Source: Prevotellaceae bacterium
GTDB taxonomy: Bacteria; Bacteroidota; Bacteroidia; Bacteroidales; Bacteroidaceae
DNA: 64,000 nt
Direction: 5' to 3'
Assembly (NCBI GenBank): GCA_030531085.1
Contig: JAUNOM010000006.1
Coordinates: forward strand, 32,398 to 96,397
Below, one piece after another: positions 25,527-35,083 of the stretch (positions within the stretch are counted from its first letter, which is position 1; each line of letters starts with the position of its first letter). Below the pieces are notes generated by a model. It had not been told where the DNA came from. It saw only the letters and a list, made by a program, of their open reading frames with translations, and searched no databases. Position numbers and translations under genes: made by a program.

Positions 25527-25604
25527 CAGCGAGACAGTTCCGTTGATGACGAGTCGTGCGAATGTGTGTCTTAAGTATAATTATAAAAAGCAAAGAGAAT
25601 AGAA

Positions 25605-28058
25605 ATGAAGTATGTGATTGTAGGAGGTGTAGCCGGAGGCGCTACAGCCGCAGCAAGAATCCGCAGGAATACAGAGGACGCGGAGATTGTGCTTTTTGAG
25701 AAGGGTGATTATATATCGTATGCCAATTGTGGACTGCCCTATTACATAGGAGGAGTGATAGCAGACCGCGACCGTCTGTTTGTACAGACACCCAAGGCCT
25801 TTGCCCAGCGTTTTAATATTGATGTGAGAACACGGAGCGAGGTCATACGTATAGACCCTGCAACAAAGACTGTGCACGTGTGTTGTAAGGACGGACGGCC
25901 TTATGCAGAGACATACGACAAGCTGTTACTCTCACCTGGTGCGTCACCTGTTTGCCCTCCATTGCCAGGCATTGACAGTGAGGGTATCTTCACATTGAGG
26001 AATGTGGCGGATACAGATAGGATAAAGACCTTCATGAATGATAAGAATGTGAAGCGTGCAGTGATAGTAGGAGGAGGCTTTATCGGTCTGGAGATGGCGG
26101 AGAACCTGCACCATGCAGGTATAGATGTGGCTGTGGTGGAGATGGCAAACCAGGTCATGGGGCCTGTGGATTACTCTATGGCGGCAATAGTGCATGAGCA
26201 TCTGGTGGGACATGGGGTGAAGTTATACCTGAAACAGGTAGTGGAGTCATTCACTAAAACTGATGATGGCCTGGCTGTGAACTTCAAGTCCGGTATTGTT
26301 GTGCACACAGATATGGTGGTGCTGTCCATTGGCGTGAGGGCGGAGACGCAGCTTGCACAGGAGGCCGGTATAGAACTCGGAGAGATGAGGGGGATAAAGG
26401 TCAATGAATGGTTGCAGACATCAGACGAAAGCATATACGCCGTAGGTGACGCTATAGAGTATCCTCACCCTGTGACAGGCAAGCCATGGCTGAACTTCCT
26501 TGCCGGACCGGCCAACCGTCAGGCGCGTATTGTGGCGGATAACATGGTGTTTGGCAATACGGTGAAGTATGAAGGCTCAATAGGAACGGCTGTGGCTAAG
26601 GTGTTTGACTTGACAGTGGCTTCTACTGGACTGCCGGCCAAGCGACTGAAACAAATGCAGGTTCCTTATCTTTCCGCTACTATTCATTCCAATTCTCATG
26701 CTGGCTATTATCCTGGAGCATTGCAGATGAGCATAAAGATAACGTTCTCGCCGACGGGCGGACGGCTTTATGGGGCGCAGATAGTAGGTTATGATGGTGT
26801 GGACAAGCGCATAGACCAGTATGCTTTAGCTATCAAACAGGGTGCAACAGTTGAGCAGTTGACACAGCTGGAGCACGCCTATGCGCCGCCATTCTCTTCT
26901 GCTAAGGACCCGGTCGCTATCTCCGGATATGTGGCGGGCAATATCCTTAGTGGCAAAATGCGCCCTATATACTGGCGTGATATGCAGCAGTTGAATACCA
27001 ATGATGTTACTCTTGTGGATGTCCGCACACCGGAGGAATTTGCTCTTGGAACGATTGCAGGGGCGGTTAATATACCTTTGGACAGTATGCGCAGCCGTCT
27101 TTTCGAGATTCCTGCGGACAAACCCGTAGTAGTGTTCTGCGGTGTTGGACTGCGCGGTTATCTTGCCAGTAACATACTTAGGGGTAACGGCTATGCCGAT
27201 GTCCGTAATTTGATTGGAGGACTGAAGACTTATAACGCTGCGATGGTGTCTGTTCCGGTTCCTGTGCAGGATGCGTTACCGGTGAGTGAAGAAGTGGCAA
27301 GTGACGGCAAGAAAGTAGGGGAACAGGCTAATGTGTTGAAGCTGGATGTCTGTGGGCTGCAATGTCCGGGACCGGTTCTTGCCTTGAAAAAGACAATGGA
27401 GGATGTAGGAGATGGAGATATTGTTGAAATTGTAGCCACAGATCCGGCTTTTCCGCGTGATGCGGCTGCGTGGTGCCGTTCTACAGGCCATGTGTTCCTT
27501 GAAAAACATTCAGAGCGTGGTAGCCATACTGTTATGATACAGAAGTCTTCAGTGCCGCAGATGGCACCGCAGGCTGCTATGCCTGTGGCTGATGGCAAGA
27601 CTTTTATTCTTTTCAGTGACGACCTTGACAAGGCTCTTGCCACCTTTGTTCTTGCTAACGGTGCTGCGGCTACAGGGCGCAAAGTTACCATATTCTTCAC
27701 GTTCTGGGGACTGAATGTCATCAAGAAACAGAACAAACCGCAGGTCAAGAAGGATGTGTGGGGACGTATGTTTGGATGGATGATGCCGTCAGATACAACG
27801 GGTCTGTCTCTCTCGCAGATGAATATGTTCGGTGCAGGTGCACGCATGATGCGCTCTGTTATGTCACGAAAGGGAGTGGAGTCGTTGGAGTCTCTACGAC
27901 AGCAGGCTATAGACGCCGGCGTGGAGTTCATAGCGTGCCAGATGTCTATGGATGTTATGGGAGTGAAGAAGGAAGAGCTTCTTGATAATGTCACTGTTGG
28001 AGGGGTTGCCTCATATATGGAACGTGCAGAGCAGGCTAATCTTAATCTGTTTATATAA
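25605..28058 (+). CDS. CoA-disulfide reductase-like/rhodanese/TusA/DsrE four-domain fusion
   Basis: The 817 residues hold four joined units. Residues 1-450 are an FAD pyridine-nucleotide disulfide reductase of the CoA-disulfide/NADH-persulfide type (VGGVAGGATAAARIRR; redox Cys42 in YANCGLPYY; VVGGGFIGLEMAEN-type second nucleotide loop; YAVGDAIEY). Residues ~465-555 are a rhodanese with Cys512 in VFCGVGLRG. Residues ~577-650 are a TusA unit (CGLQCPGP, Cys583 and Cys587). Residues ~660-817 are a DsrE-like unit (FILFSDDLDKALA, TFWGLNVIK). Together they suggest a cytoplasmic enzyme that reduces and hands on persulfide sulfur. It is a single-gene unit with its own promoter and terminator. Confidence 0.93.
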   Translation: MKYVIVGGVAGGATAAARIRRNTEDAEIVLFEKGDYISYANCGLPYYIGGVIADRDRLFVQTPKAFAQRFNIDVRTRSEVIRIDPATKTVHVCCKDGRPYAETYDKLLLSPGASPVCPPLPGIDSEGIFTLRNVADTDRIKTFMNDKNVKRAVIVGGGFIGLEMAENLHHAGIDVAVVEMANQVMGPVDYSMAAIVHEHLVGHGVKLYLKQVVESFTKTDDGLAVNFKSGIVVHTDMVVLSIGVRAETQLAQEAGIELGEMRGIKVNEWLQTSDESIYAVGDAIEYPHPVTGKPWLNFLAGPANRQARIVADNMVFGNTVKYEGSIGTAVAKVFDLTVASTGLPAKRLKQMQVPYLSATIHSNSHAGYYPGALQMSIKITFSPTGGRLYGAQIVGYDGVDKRIDQYALAIKQGATVEQLTQLEHAYAPPFSSAKDPVAISGYVAGNILSGKMRPIYWRDMQQLNTNDVTLVDVRTPEEFALGTIAGAVNIPLDSMRSRLFEIPADKPVVVFCGVGLRGYLASNILRGNGYADVRNLIGGLKTYNAAMVSVPVPVQDALPVSEEVASDGKKVGEQANVLKLDVCGLQCPGPVLALKKTMEDVGDGDIVEIVATDPAFPRDAAAWCRSTGHVFLEKHSERGSHTVMIQKSSVPQMAPQAAMPVADGKTFILFSDDLDKALATFVLANGAAATGRKVTIFFTFWGLNVIKKQNKPQVKKDVWGRMFGWMMPSDTTGLSLSQMNMFGAGARMMRSVMSRKGVESLESLRQQAIDAGVEFIACQMSMDVMGVKKEELLDNVTVGGVASYMERAEQANLNLFI

Positions 28059-28060
28059 AT

Positions 28061-28124
28061 AAAAAACAATGGTTCCGCCTTTTGGGATTTGTTGTAATCT
28101 TTAAAGGCGGAACCATTGTTTTTT
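28061..28124. terminator. Bidirectional terminator
   Basis: AAAACAATGGTTCCGCCTTT and its complement form a stem of about 20 bp with A-run before and T-run after (28061-28082 and 28103-28124). It serves the fusion gene on plus and pyrI on minus. Confidence 0.92.
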
Positions 28125-28144
28125 GTTAGTTATAGTATGAGGAA

Positions 28145-28600
28145 CTATACCAGCTTGACTGTCTTAATGTCCTGTTCTTTGTCGCAATAGTGGCAGCGTA
28201 CTGTCCCGGATTGTTTGTTTACAACACGGAAAAGAGTCTGCATGGGTTCGTTGTTGGTGATGCACTTTGGATTATTGCAGCGTATGATGCCCTTTAGGAC
28301 GTCGGGCGTCTCGACTGTCTTCTTCTCCTTCACTTCGTAGTTGCGTATAATACTTAATACAACTTTTGGGGCAATGACAGACAGACGGGATATTTCCTCA
28401 TCGGTAAAGAACTTGTCCGTTACTTTGATGATGCCTTTCTTGCCGAGCTTTTTTGAGGGGTAGTTATTGCCTATTGTTACCGTTTCTGTGGATTTGTCCA
28501 GTTCCAGAAGGGAAACAACCTGATAAGTCTTTTCGGCAGGAATATGATCTATTACGGTGCCATTCTCAATGGCAGCCACCAGTCGTTCTTTTATATTCAT
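28145..28600 (-). CDS. pyrI: Aspartate carbamoyltransferase regulatory chain
   Basis: The 151-residue PyrI has the N-terminal nucleotide-binding domain ([10 protein letters not shown]) and the C-terminal zinc domain with Cys108, Cys113, Cys136 and Cys139 (CNNPKC, CHYC) that contacts PyrB. PyrI gives CTP/ATP control of the first committed step of pyrimidine synthesis. It follows pyrB by 35 bases in the same operon and ends at the shared terminator. Confidence 0.96.
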   Translation of the reverse strand: MNIKERLVAAIENGTVIDHIPAEKTYQVVSLLELDKSTETVTIGNNYPSKKLGKKGIIKVTDKFFTDEEISRLSVIAPKVVLSIIRNYEVKEKKTVETPDVLKGIIRCNNPKCITNNEPMQTLFRVVNKQSGTVRCHYCDKEQDIKTVKLV

Positions 28601-28635
28601 TATATGATTGTGTTTATTGGTGGTAGAAAGCGTGT

Positions 28636-29577
28636 TCAGTCAATGATAGTGGTGTCACTCTTGATGTCGTCGAGTGTTATGCCAAGGCAATAGCAGAATA
28701 TGGCCTCTCTGGCGTAAAGGCCATTCTTGGCCTGTTGTATGTAGTATGCGTGGTGAGAATCATCTACATCGTATGCTATCTCATTGACTCTTGGCAGTGG
28801 ATGCAGTATCTTCATATTGTCCTTGCAAAGACGTAACATAGAACGGTTGAGTATATATACATTCTTTACACGCTCATATTCCATAAGATCAGAGAAACGC
28901 TCTTTCTGAACTCGGGTCATATATATGATGTCTGCGTCAGAAATTGTGTTCTCATTCAGGTCGGCGTGTTCGATGAAGTTGATGTTATGCTCCTTACAGT
29001 AAATCTTGTATTCCTGTGGCATGGCAAGTTCCTTGGGGGCAACAAAATGGAATGTAGGGTTAAAATGGCGCATTGCCGTGATTAGAGAGTGTACAGTCCT
29101 GCCGTATTTCAGGTCACCTATAAGGTAAATGTTAAGATTTTCCAGTGTTCCTTGGGTCTTGTATATAGAGTATAGGTCAAGCAGGCACTGTGAAGGGTGC
29201 TCATGCGCTCCGTCTCCGGCATTGATTATCGGTACGGGCGCTACCTCTGATGCGTATTGAGCCGCTCCCTCTATGTGATGACGCATAGCGATAGCGTCAG
29301 CATAATTGGACACCATGAGTATCGTATCCTTTAATGTCTCACCTTTTGTGGCGCTTGTAACCTTGGCGTCAGTGAAGCCTATGACACGCGCTCCAAGGCG
29401 GTTGGCCGCCGTTTCAAAAGATAGGCGTGTCCTGGTGCTTGGTTCGAAAAAGAGTGTGGCGACTACCTTGCCCTTGAGAAGTTCGCGGTTTGGATGCTTC
29501 TCAAATTCCTGTGCCATACGTATAAGGTACAGTATTTCGTCCTTCGAAAGGTTGGCGATAGTAACGAAATTTTGCAT
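28636..29577 (-). CDS. pyrB: Aspartate carbamoyltransferase catalytic chain
   Basis: The 313-residue PyrB joins carbamoyl phosphate to aspartate. Motifs: [13 protein letters not shown] (carbamoyl-phosphate loop), [27 protein letters not shown], and HPLPRVNEI. The ATG at 29577 ([14 protein letters not shown]) is the family start; the frame continues upstream to 29631 without conservation. A minus-strand TAACTTCG box about 50 bases upstream may be its promoter. With pyrI it forms a regulated holoenzyme operon. Confidence 0.96.
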   Translation of the reverse strand: MQNFVTIANLSKDEILYLIRMAQEFEKHPNRELLKGKVVATLFFEPSTRTRLSFETAANRLGARVIGFTDAKVTSATKGETLKDTILMVSNYADAIAMRHHIEGAAQYASEVAPVPIINAGDGAHEHPSQCLLDLYSIYKTQGTLENLNIYLIGDLKYGRTVHSLITAMRHFNPTFHFVAPKELAMPQEYKIYCKEHNINFIEHADLNENTISDADIIYMTRVQKERFSDLMEYERVKNVYILNRSMLRLCKDNMKILHPLPRVNEIAYDVDDSHHAYYIQQAKNGLYAREAIFCYCLGITLDDIKSDTTIID

Positions 29578-29647
29578 ATCTGTGAATATTAATGTGTAAG
29601 AAAATATGGTTTCGAGTGCGAAGTTAAGCATTTTTTTTCAATAAACA

Positions 29648-29678
29648 TTGGTTTTCTCAAAGTTTTATTGTATTTTTG
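29648..29678 (+). promoter_or_regulatory. Promoter of the PBP1A gene
   Basis: TTG, 20 bases, then TATTTTTG, about 47 bases before the GTG start. Confidence 0.65.
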
Positions 29679-29725
29679 CATCAAAATAGTAATGTATAAG
29701 TTTTAAATATACGTAATAATAAGGC

Positions 29726-32038
29726 GTGAGAAAGAAATTCATTTATTTTCTTTGGACAGCGATAGTGATGTCAGTGCTTTTTGTATCACTGATGTTTGTG
29801 GCTATATGGAATGGTTGGATAGGATATATGCCGGACATTCAGGACTTGCAGAACCCTATAGATCGGTATGCTACACAGATATATAGTGCTGACGGCAAGG
29901 TGCTGGGTACTTGGAATATGAATAAGGAAAACCGTATTCATGTTGGCTTTAACAATATGAGCACGCAGCTTGTGCAGGCGCTTGTGGCTACGGAGGATGT
30001 TCGTTTTTATGAACATTCAGGTGTGGACTTCATCGCATTGAGTCGCGCTATTGTGAAAAGGGGAATATTAGGACAGACAAGCGCAGGAGGAGGAAGTACC
30101 ATAACGCAACAGCTGGCCAAGCAGTTGTATTCGTCACAAGCCCACAGTACGGTGGAACGCCTTATGCAGAAACCCATAGAGTGGGTGATAGCTGTGAAGT
30201 TGGAGCGTTACTTCACCAAGGAGGAGATTGTGACAATGTATCTTAATCAGTTTGATTTCCTGCATAATGCGGTTGGTATAAAGAACGCGGCTAATACTTA
30301 TTTCAGTAAGGAGCCACAGGATTTGACGCTTGAGGAGTCTGCCCTGCTTGTTGGCCTTTGTAAGAATCCTTCATATTTTAACCCAGTACGTCATGAGGAA
30401 CGTTGCATTGAGCGCCGAAATATAGTGCTGCATCAGATGGTGAAGGCTGGATATATAACGGAGGAACAGTATGAGGAGAGTTCTGCGAGACCTATAAAGC
30501 TGAAGTTTCATAGGGCGGATCATAAAGAGGGTATGGCTACATATCTCAGAGAGTTCTTGCGTCGTTATCTTATGGCGAACCATCCGCGGCGCGAAAACTA
30601 TCCTGCTTGGCAGCAGGTACAGTTTGTTGTGGACTCTATAGCGTGGGAACAGGACCCGTTGTATGGATGGTGTAACAAGAATTTAAAGAAGGATGGTACA
30701 CCTTATAATATATATAGGGATGGATTGAAGGTGTTTACAACCATTGATTCCAGAATGCAGCAGTATGCGGAGGAGGCGGTTTATGCGCACGTGGCAAAAT
30801 ATTTGCAGCCTGCTTTTAATCGTGAAAATAGACGAAAGCAGAATGCCCCGTTCTCAGGACAGTTGTCTGATAAGGAGGTTAGAAATATATTGAACCGTTC
30901 TATAATTCAGAGTGACCGCTATCGTACAATGGAGGCGGCAGGTTATAGTAAAGAGGAGATTATGCGCTCATTCCGTGAGAAGACCGAGATGACAGTGTTT
31001 TCATATAATGGAGAGGTGGATACGGTCATGACTCCTTTGGACTCAATACGCTATTATAAGTCTTTCCTTAGGGCAGGCTTCTGTTCCATGGAGGCGAGAA
31101 CAGGTGCTGTCAAGGCCTATGTCGGTGGATTGGACTTCACACATTTTCAATATGACATGGTAATGGAGGGACGTCGCCAGGTAGGTTCAACAATGAAGCC
31201 TTTCCTTTATTCATTGGCAATGGAGAATGGCTTCTCTCCTTGTGATTATGTTCCTAATGTACAACAGACTTATATGGTTGCAGGACGGCCCTGGACTCCA
31301 CGTAATGCATCAAGGGCACGATATGGCGAGAATGTCTCTTTGAAGTGGGGACTGGCACAATCCAATAACTGGATCTCTGCATATCTTATGTCCAAACTGG
31401 ACCCTCAACAGTTTGTACAGCTGTTACATGAATATGGTATAAACAATCCTGACATACATCCGTCTATGGCTCTTTGTCTGGGCCCGTGTGATATTACAGT
31501 AGGGGAGATGGTAAGTGCGTATACTGCTTTTGCCAATCATGGTATACGTTGTGCGCCAATGTTTGTTACAAAGATAGAAGATAATAATGGACAGGTCATA
31601 GCCCGTTTTGAACCTCGTGTAAATGAGGTTATATCAGAAGAGTCCGCATTCAAGATGCTCGTATTACTTCAGGGCGTTGTGGATGGCGGTACTGGCAGTC
31701 GTCTGCGTTTCAGATACAATATCAATGCACAGATGGGAGGCAAGACAGGTACGACAAACCGCAACTCAGATGCATGGTTCATGGGTGTTACCCCAGATCT
31801 TGTATCTGGGGTATGGGTAGGCGGCGAGGATCGCGACATTCATTTTGACTCTATGGCGATGGGACAGGGGGCCACTATGGCTTTGCCAATATATGCATAC
31901 TATATGAAAAAGGTGTATCGAAACAATGCTTTGCCATACAGGGCGGATGCAATATTTGATTTACCGGAAGGCTTTGACGGTTGTTCTCAGACAGCAGAGG
32001 AGGATGACTTTATGGGGATAGAGGATGTCTTTGAATAA
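29726..32038 (+). CDS. mrcA: Class A penicillin-binding protein (PBP1A type)
   Basis: The 770-residue bifunctional cell-wall enzyme has an N-terminal membrane helix (about 6-30). A GT51 glycosyltransferase follows (ATEDVRFYEHSGVD with Glu90; GGSTITQQLAKQ), then a transpeptidase with Ser488-Thr-Met-Lys491, SNN (QSNNWISAY) and KTGTT at 673. It polymerises and crosslinks peptidoglycan in the periplasm. It starts at GTG 29726; no ATG precedes the membrane helix in frame. It is divergent from pyrBI. Confidence 0.95.
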   Translation: MRKKFIYFLWTAIVMSVLFVSLMFVAIWNGWIGYMPDIQDLQNPIDRYATQIYSADGKVLGTWNMNKENRIHVGFNNMSTQLVQALVATEDVRFYEHSGVDFIALSRAIVKRGILGQTSAGGGSTITQQLAKQLYSSQAHSTVERLMQKPIEWVIAVKLERYFTKEEIVTMYLNQFDFLHNAVGIKNAANTYFSKEPQDLTLEESALLVGLCKNPSYFNPVRHEERCIERRNIVLHQMVKAGYITEEQYEESSARPIKLKFHRADHKEGMATYLREFLRRYLMANHPRRENYPAWQQVQFVVDSIAWEQDPLYGWCNKNLKKDGTPYNIYRDGLKVFTTIDSRMQQYAEEAVYAHVAKYLQPAFNRENRRKQNAPFSGQLSDKEVRNILNRSIIQSDRYRTMEAAGYSKEEIMRSFREKTEMTVFSYNGEVDTVMTPLDSIRYYKSFLRAGFCSMEARTGAVKAYVGGLDFTHFQYDMVMEGRRQVGSTMKPFLYSLAMENGFSPCDYVPNVQQTYMVAGRPWTPRNASRARYGENVSLKWGLAQSNNWISAYLMSKLDPQQFVQLLHEYGINNPDIHPSMALCLGPCDITVGEMVSAYTAFANHGIRCAPMFVTKIEDNNGQVIARFEPRVNEVISEESAFKMLVLLQGVVDGGTGSRLRFRYNINAQMGGKTGTTNRNSDAWFMGVTPDLVSGVWVGGEDRDIHFDSMAMGQGATMALPIYAYYMKKVYRNNALPYRADAIFDLPEGFDGCSQTAEEDDFMGIEDVFE

Positions 32039-32075
32039 GCCTAAAACGCATTTTTTTATAAAAAATAATCATAAA

Positions 32076-32109
32076 TTTGCATTGGTTTGAAAAAAAAGTA
32101 GTACATTTG
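32076..32109 (+). promoter_or_regulatory. Promoter of uxaC
   Basis: TTTG and TACATTTG, spaced 22 bases, with an AT-rich spacer. The leader is about 80 bases. Confidence 0.6.
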
Positions 32110-32195
32110 CAGACAAGTAAGGTATTTATTATTAATAGGAAGCCGCTACTGCTTCCCCTTAATCTGAAACTATACTAATTAAATCTAATAACAAA

Positions 32196-33611
32196 ATGAA
32201 ACAGTTTAATGACGAGAACTTCCTGCTTGAAACTAAGACAGCGCAGGATCTTTACCACAATCATGCGGCGAAAATGCCGATTATTGACTATCACTGTCAT
32301 CTGATCCCAAAGATGGTGGCGGACAATAAGCGTTTTGACTCTATTGCACAGATATGGCTTATGGGTGACCACTATAAGTGGCGTGCAATGCGTTCAAATG
32401 GTATTGCGGAGAAATATTGTACAGGAGCGGATACAACAGACTGGGAGAAGTTCGAGAAATGGGCAGAGACAGTGCCATATACATTCAGAAACCCTCTTTA
32501 TCATTGGACACACCTTGAGTTGAAGACTGCTTTTGGAATAGAAGAGACACTAAATCCTACTAATGCAAAGGCTATATACGACAAGTGTAATGATCTGATT
32601 GCGAACGATCCAAAGTTCACGCCACGTGGACTGATGGTACATTACAATGTGGAACTTGTATGTACTACTGATGATCCAATAGATTCTTTGGAATATCATG
32701 ATGTAGTAGCTGCTGATCCAACCTGTAAGACTCGCATGATTCCTGCTTGGCGTCCTGATGCTGCAATGAATATCGAGGCTGCCACATTCAAGGGATATGT
32801 CGAAAAACTCTCTGAGGTTTCTGGAGTTGCTATCTGTAAGTTCCAGGATATGGTTGATGCACTCCAGAAGCGTCATGACTTCTTCGCAAGTAAGGGTTGC
32901 AAATTGTCAGACCATGGTATAGAGGAGTTCTATGATGAGCCATACACAGAGGCGGAGATTGATGCAATCCTTGCAAAGGCTCTTACTGGTAAGGAAGTGA
33001 CTGTAGAGGAGCAGCGCAAGTATAAGCACGCCTTCCTTAAGGCTATGGCAGTTATGGATTGTGAGGCTGGATGGACACAGCAGTTCCATTATGGAGCTAT
33101 CCGTAACAATAATACACTGATGTTTAACAAACTTGGTGCAGATACAGGTTTTGACTCTATCGGTGAGTTTACAACCGCAAAGGCTATGAGTCATTTCCTG
33201 AATGAACTCAATATGGAGGGCAAGCTGACAAAGACAATCCTGTATAACCTTAACCCATGTGCTAATGAGGTTATAGCAACAATGCTTGGTAACTTCCAGG
33301 ATGGTACTTGCCCAGGAAAGATACAGTGGGGCTCTGGATGGTGGTTCCTTGATCAGAAGGATGGAATGGAGAAACAGATGAACGCACTGTCTGTTCTTGG
33401 ACTTCTGTCACGCTTTGTAGGTATGCTTACTGACTCACGCTCATTCCTTTCATATCCACGTCACGAGTATTTCCGTCGTACTCTCTGTAATCTTGTTGGT
33501 AAGGATATAGAGAATGGCCTTATACCATTTACCGGTTATGAGGAGCAGCGTGTGCGTCAGATGATTGAAGACATCTGTTACAACAACGCAAAGAATTATT
33601 TTAATTTCTAA
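32196..33611 (+). CDS. uxaC: Glucuronate/galacturonate isomerase
   Basis: The 471-residue UxaC interconverts uronates and their keto forms (galacturonate to tagaturonate, glucuronate to fructuronate). Recognised by IIDYHCHLIPKM near residue 29, WLMGDHYKWRAMRSNG, CTTDDPIDSLEYH, the central MAVMDCEAGWTQQFHYGAIRNNN, and the end segment SRSFLSYPRHEYFRR. Length is normal. It has its own promoter and terminator and no uxaB or uxuA beside it. It fits the pectin-degrading enzymes elsewhere in the window, which release galacturonate. Confidence 0.97.
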   Translation: MKQFNDENFLLETKTAQDLYHNHAAKMPIIDYHCHLIPKMVADNKRFDSIAQIWLMGDHYKWRAMRSNGIAEKYCTGADTTDWEKFEKWAETVPYTFRNPLYHWTHLELKTAFGIEETLNPTNAKAIYDKCNDLIANDPKFTPRGLMVHYNVELVCTTDDPIDSLEYHDVVAADPTCKTRMIPAWRPDAAMNIEAATFKGYVEKLSEVSGVAICKFQDMVDALQKRHDFFASKGCKLSDHGIEEFYDEPYTEAEIDAILAKALTGKEVTVEEQRKYKHAFLKAMAVMDCEAGWTQQFHYGAIRNNNTLMFNKLGADTGFDSIGEFTTAKAMSHFLNELNMEGKLTKTILYNLNPCANEVIATMLGNFQDGTCPGKIQWGSGWWFLDQKDGMEKQMNALSVLGLLSRFVGMLTDSRSFLSYPRHEYFRRTLCNLVGKDIENGLIPFTGYEEQRVRQMIEDICYNNAKNYFNF

Positions 33612-33638
33612 AAAGCCTCTTTCATTATCTTTTATATT

Positions 33639-33680
33639 CAGGCTCATCACATAAAAAATGTGGTGAGCCTGTTTCTTTTA
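33639..33680 (+). terminator. Terminator after uxaC
   Basis: CAGGCTCATCACAT (33639-33652) pairs with ATGTGGTGAGCCTG (33658-33671, one wobble), followed by TTTCTTTT. Confidence 0.88.
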
Positions 33681-33747
33681 CGTTGAGATAATAAAATAAT
33701 CCATGCTGTTACTATGTAAAATATTATGATTATTGCAATAAATAGAT

Positions 33748-33755
33748 TAACTTTG
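33748..33755 (+). promoter_or_regulatory. -7 box for the sugar-porter operon
   Basis: TAACTTTG, 28 bases before the ATG at 33784. No clear TTTG is found at -33. Confidence 0.5.
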
Positions 33756-33783
33756 CAACCAGAAAGAACTAAAACTAAAATCT

Positions 33784-35055
33784 ATGACAAAAAGATTTCT
33801 TTACTTCATCTGTTCCGTATCGGCCATGGGAGGGCTGCTATTCGGTTATGACTGGGTTGTGATAGGGGGTGCTAAACCATTCTATGAACTCTATTTCGGC
33901 ATAGACACTAATCCTGTAATGCAGGGAGTGGCTATGACTACGGCGCTTATAGGATGTCTTATTGGCGCAATGCTGGCCGGTAGCCTTGCGGATCGCTATG
34001 GTCGGCGTCCCTTATTGGTGTTCTCTGCTATCCTGTTCACGGTCAGTGCTGTGGCTACCGGATTGTTCAATGATTTTACTTTTTTCAATATAGCCCGACT
34101 TATCGGTGGCGTTGGTATAGGTATAGCAAGTGCGTTATCACCAATGTACATAGCGGAAGTATCACCGGCAAATATCCGTGGGCGTATGGTCAGCTTGAAT
34201 CAGATGACTATAGTTCTTGGTATTCTTGCCGCCCAAGTAGTAAATATGCTGCTGGCTAAGGACACTACAGAAGTAATGACACAGACATGGAATATAGAGT
34301 GGGGATGGCGCTGGATGTTTTGGGCAGAGACCCTGCCTGCCGCTGTATTCCTTGTTATGAGTTTGTTTATTCCAGAGAGTCCGGTGTTCCTTGCAATGAA
34401 AGAAAAAGTGAATTGTAATAACACCCGAACATCCGCTGTTACGGTACGCGAACTGTTTGGCTCCAAGTATATAAATGTCATGATACTTGGTCTTGTGATA
34501 GCCGTATTCCAGCAATGGTGCGGTACAAATGTGATATTTAACTATGCCCAGGAGATATTTGTAGGTGCAGGATTTGATGTTGACGGTATGTTCATAAACA
34601 TCGTTATTACAGGCATTGCAAATGTAGTGTTCACCTTTGTGGCTCTATATACGATAGAACGCTGGGGACGCAGGCGGCTAATGCTGATTGGTTCAGGAGG
34701 ACTTGGATTGATATACCTAATACTTGGCGCCTGTTATGCTGCAGGACAGACTGGCGTATTGATGGTAGCGCTTGTCGTGGCTGCAATATCATGTTATGCT
34801 ATGACCTTGGGCCCAGTGACATGGACTCTGTTGGCGGAGATATTCCCAAACAAGATAAGAGGAGTGGCGATGGCAGTGTGTACCTTTGCCTTATGGACAG
34901 GGTGCTGCACACTGACATTCACTTTCCCTTCCATGAATGCCATGTTAGGCTCTAACGGAACATTCTGGACTTATTCGTTCATCTGTTTTGCGGCTTTTGT
35001 CTTTCTATACAAGAAGTGTCCCGAAACAAAGGGAAAGGAGTTGACAGAAGAATAA
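33784..35055 (+). CDS. Sugar-porter family MFS transporter (XylE-like)
   Basis: The 423-residue, 12-helix H+/sugar symporter has the sugar-porter signatures GGLLFGYDW (helix 1), DRYGRRP (loop 2-3), PMYIAEVSPANIRGR, the QQWCGTN block in helix 7 and the PETKGKE tail. The helix-1 motif reads VIGGAKPFYE where XylE has ISG. The substrate cannot be fixed; pentoses or hexoses are possible. It is followed 28 bases later by an AraC regulator and then a DUF5107/TPR protein, suggesting one regulated sugar-use operon. Confidence 0.9.
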   Translation: MTKRFLYFICSVSAMGGLLFGYDWVVIGGAKPFYELYFGIDTNPVMQGVAMTTALIGCLIGAMLAGSLADRYGRRPLLVFSAILFTVSAVATGLFNDFTFFNIARLIGGVGIGIASALSPMYIAEVSPANIRGRMVSLNQMTIVLGILAAQVVNMLLAKDTTEVMTQTWNIEWGWRWMFWAETLPAAVFLVMSLFIPESPVFLAMKEKVNCNNTRTSAVTVRELFGSKYINVMILGLVIAVFQQWCGTNVIFNYAQEIFVGAGFDVDGMFINIVITGIANVVFTFVALYTIERWGRRRLMLIGSGGLGLIYLILGACYAAGQTGVLMVALVVAAISCYAMTLGPVTWTLLAEIFPNKIRGVAMAVCTFALWTGCCTLTFTFPSMNAMLGSNGTFWTYSFICFAAFVFLYKKCPETKGKELTEE

Positions 35056-35083
35056 ACCGTTATGTCGTAATAAGTATCGTAAT

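Larger units (their letters stand above)
24806..25604. other. 799-base divergent intergenic region
   Basis: It holds the pectate lyase promoter (left), a conserved block B (24978-25030), palindromic element A copy 3, and the promoter of the sulfur-transfer fusion gene (right). I see no gene between them. The stretch 25210-25480 shows nothing I can name. Confidence 0.7.

Noticed and set aside
25605-28058. Fusion gene suspected to be separate genes joined by a sequencing error
   Set aside because: The frame is continuous through all four domains with normal linkers, and no start sites or promoters sit between them.
27230-28069. Minus-strand frame (279 codons) under the sulfur-transfer fusion
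   Set aside because: It lies wholly inside well-matched TusA and DsrE coding sequence and overlaps the terminator side; no domain is seen.
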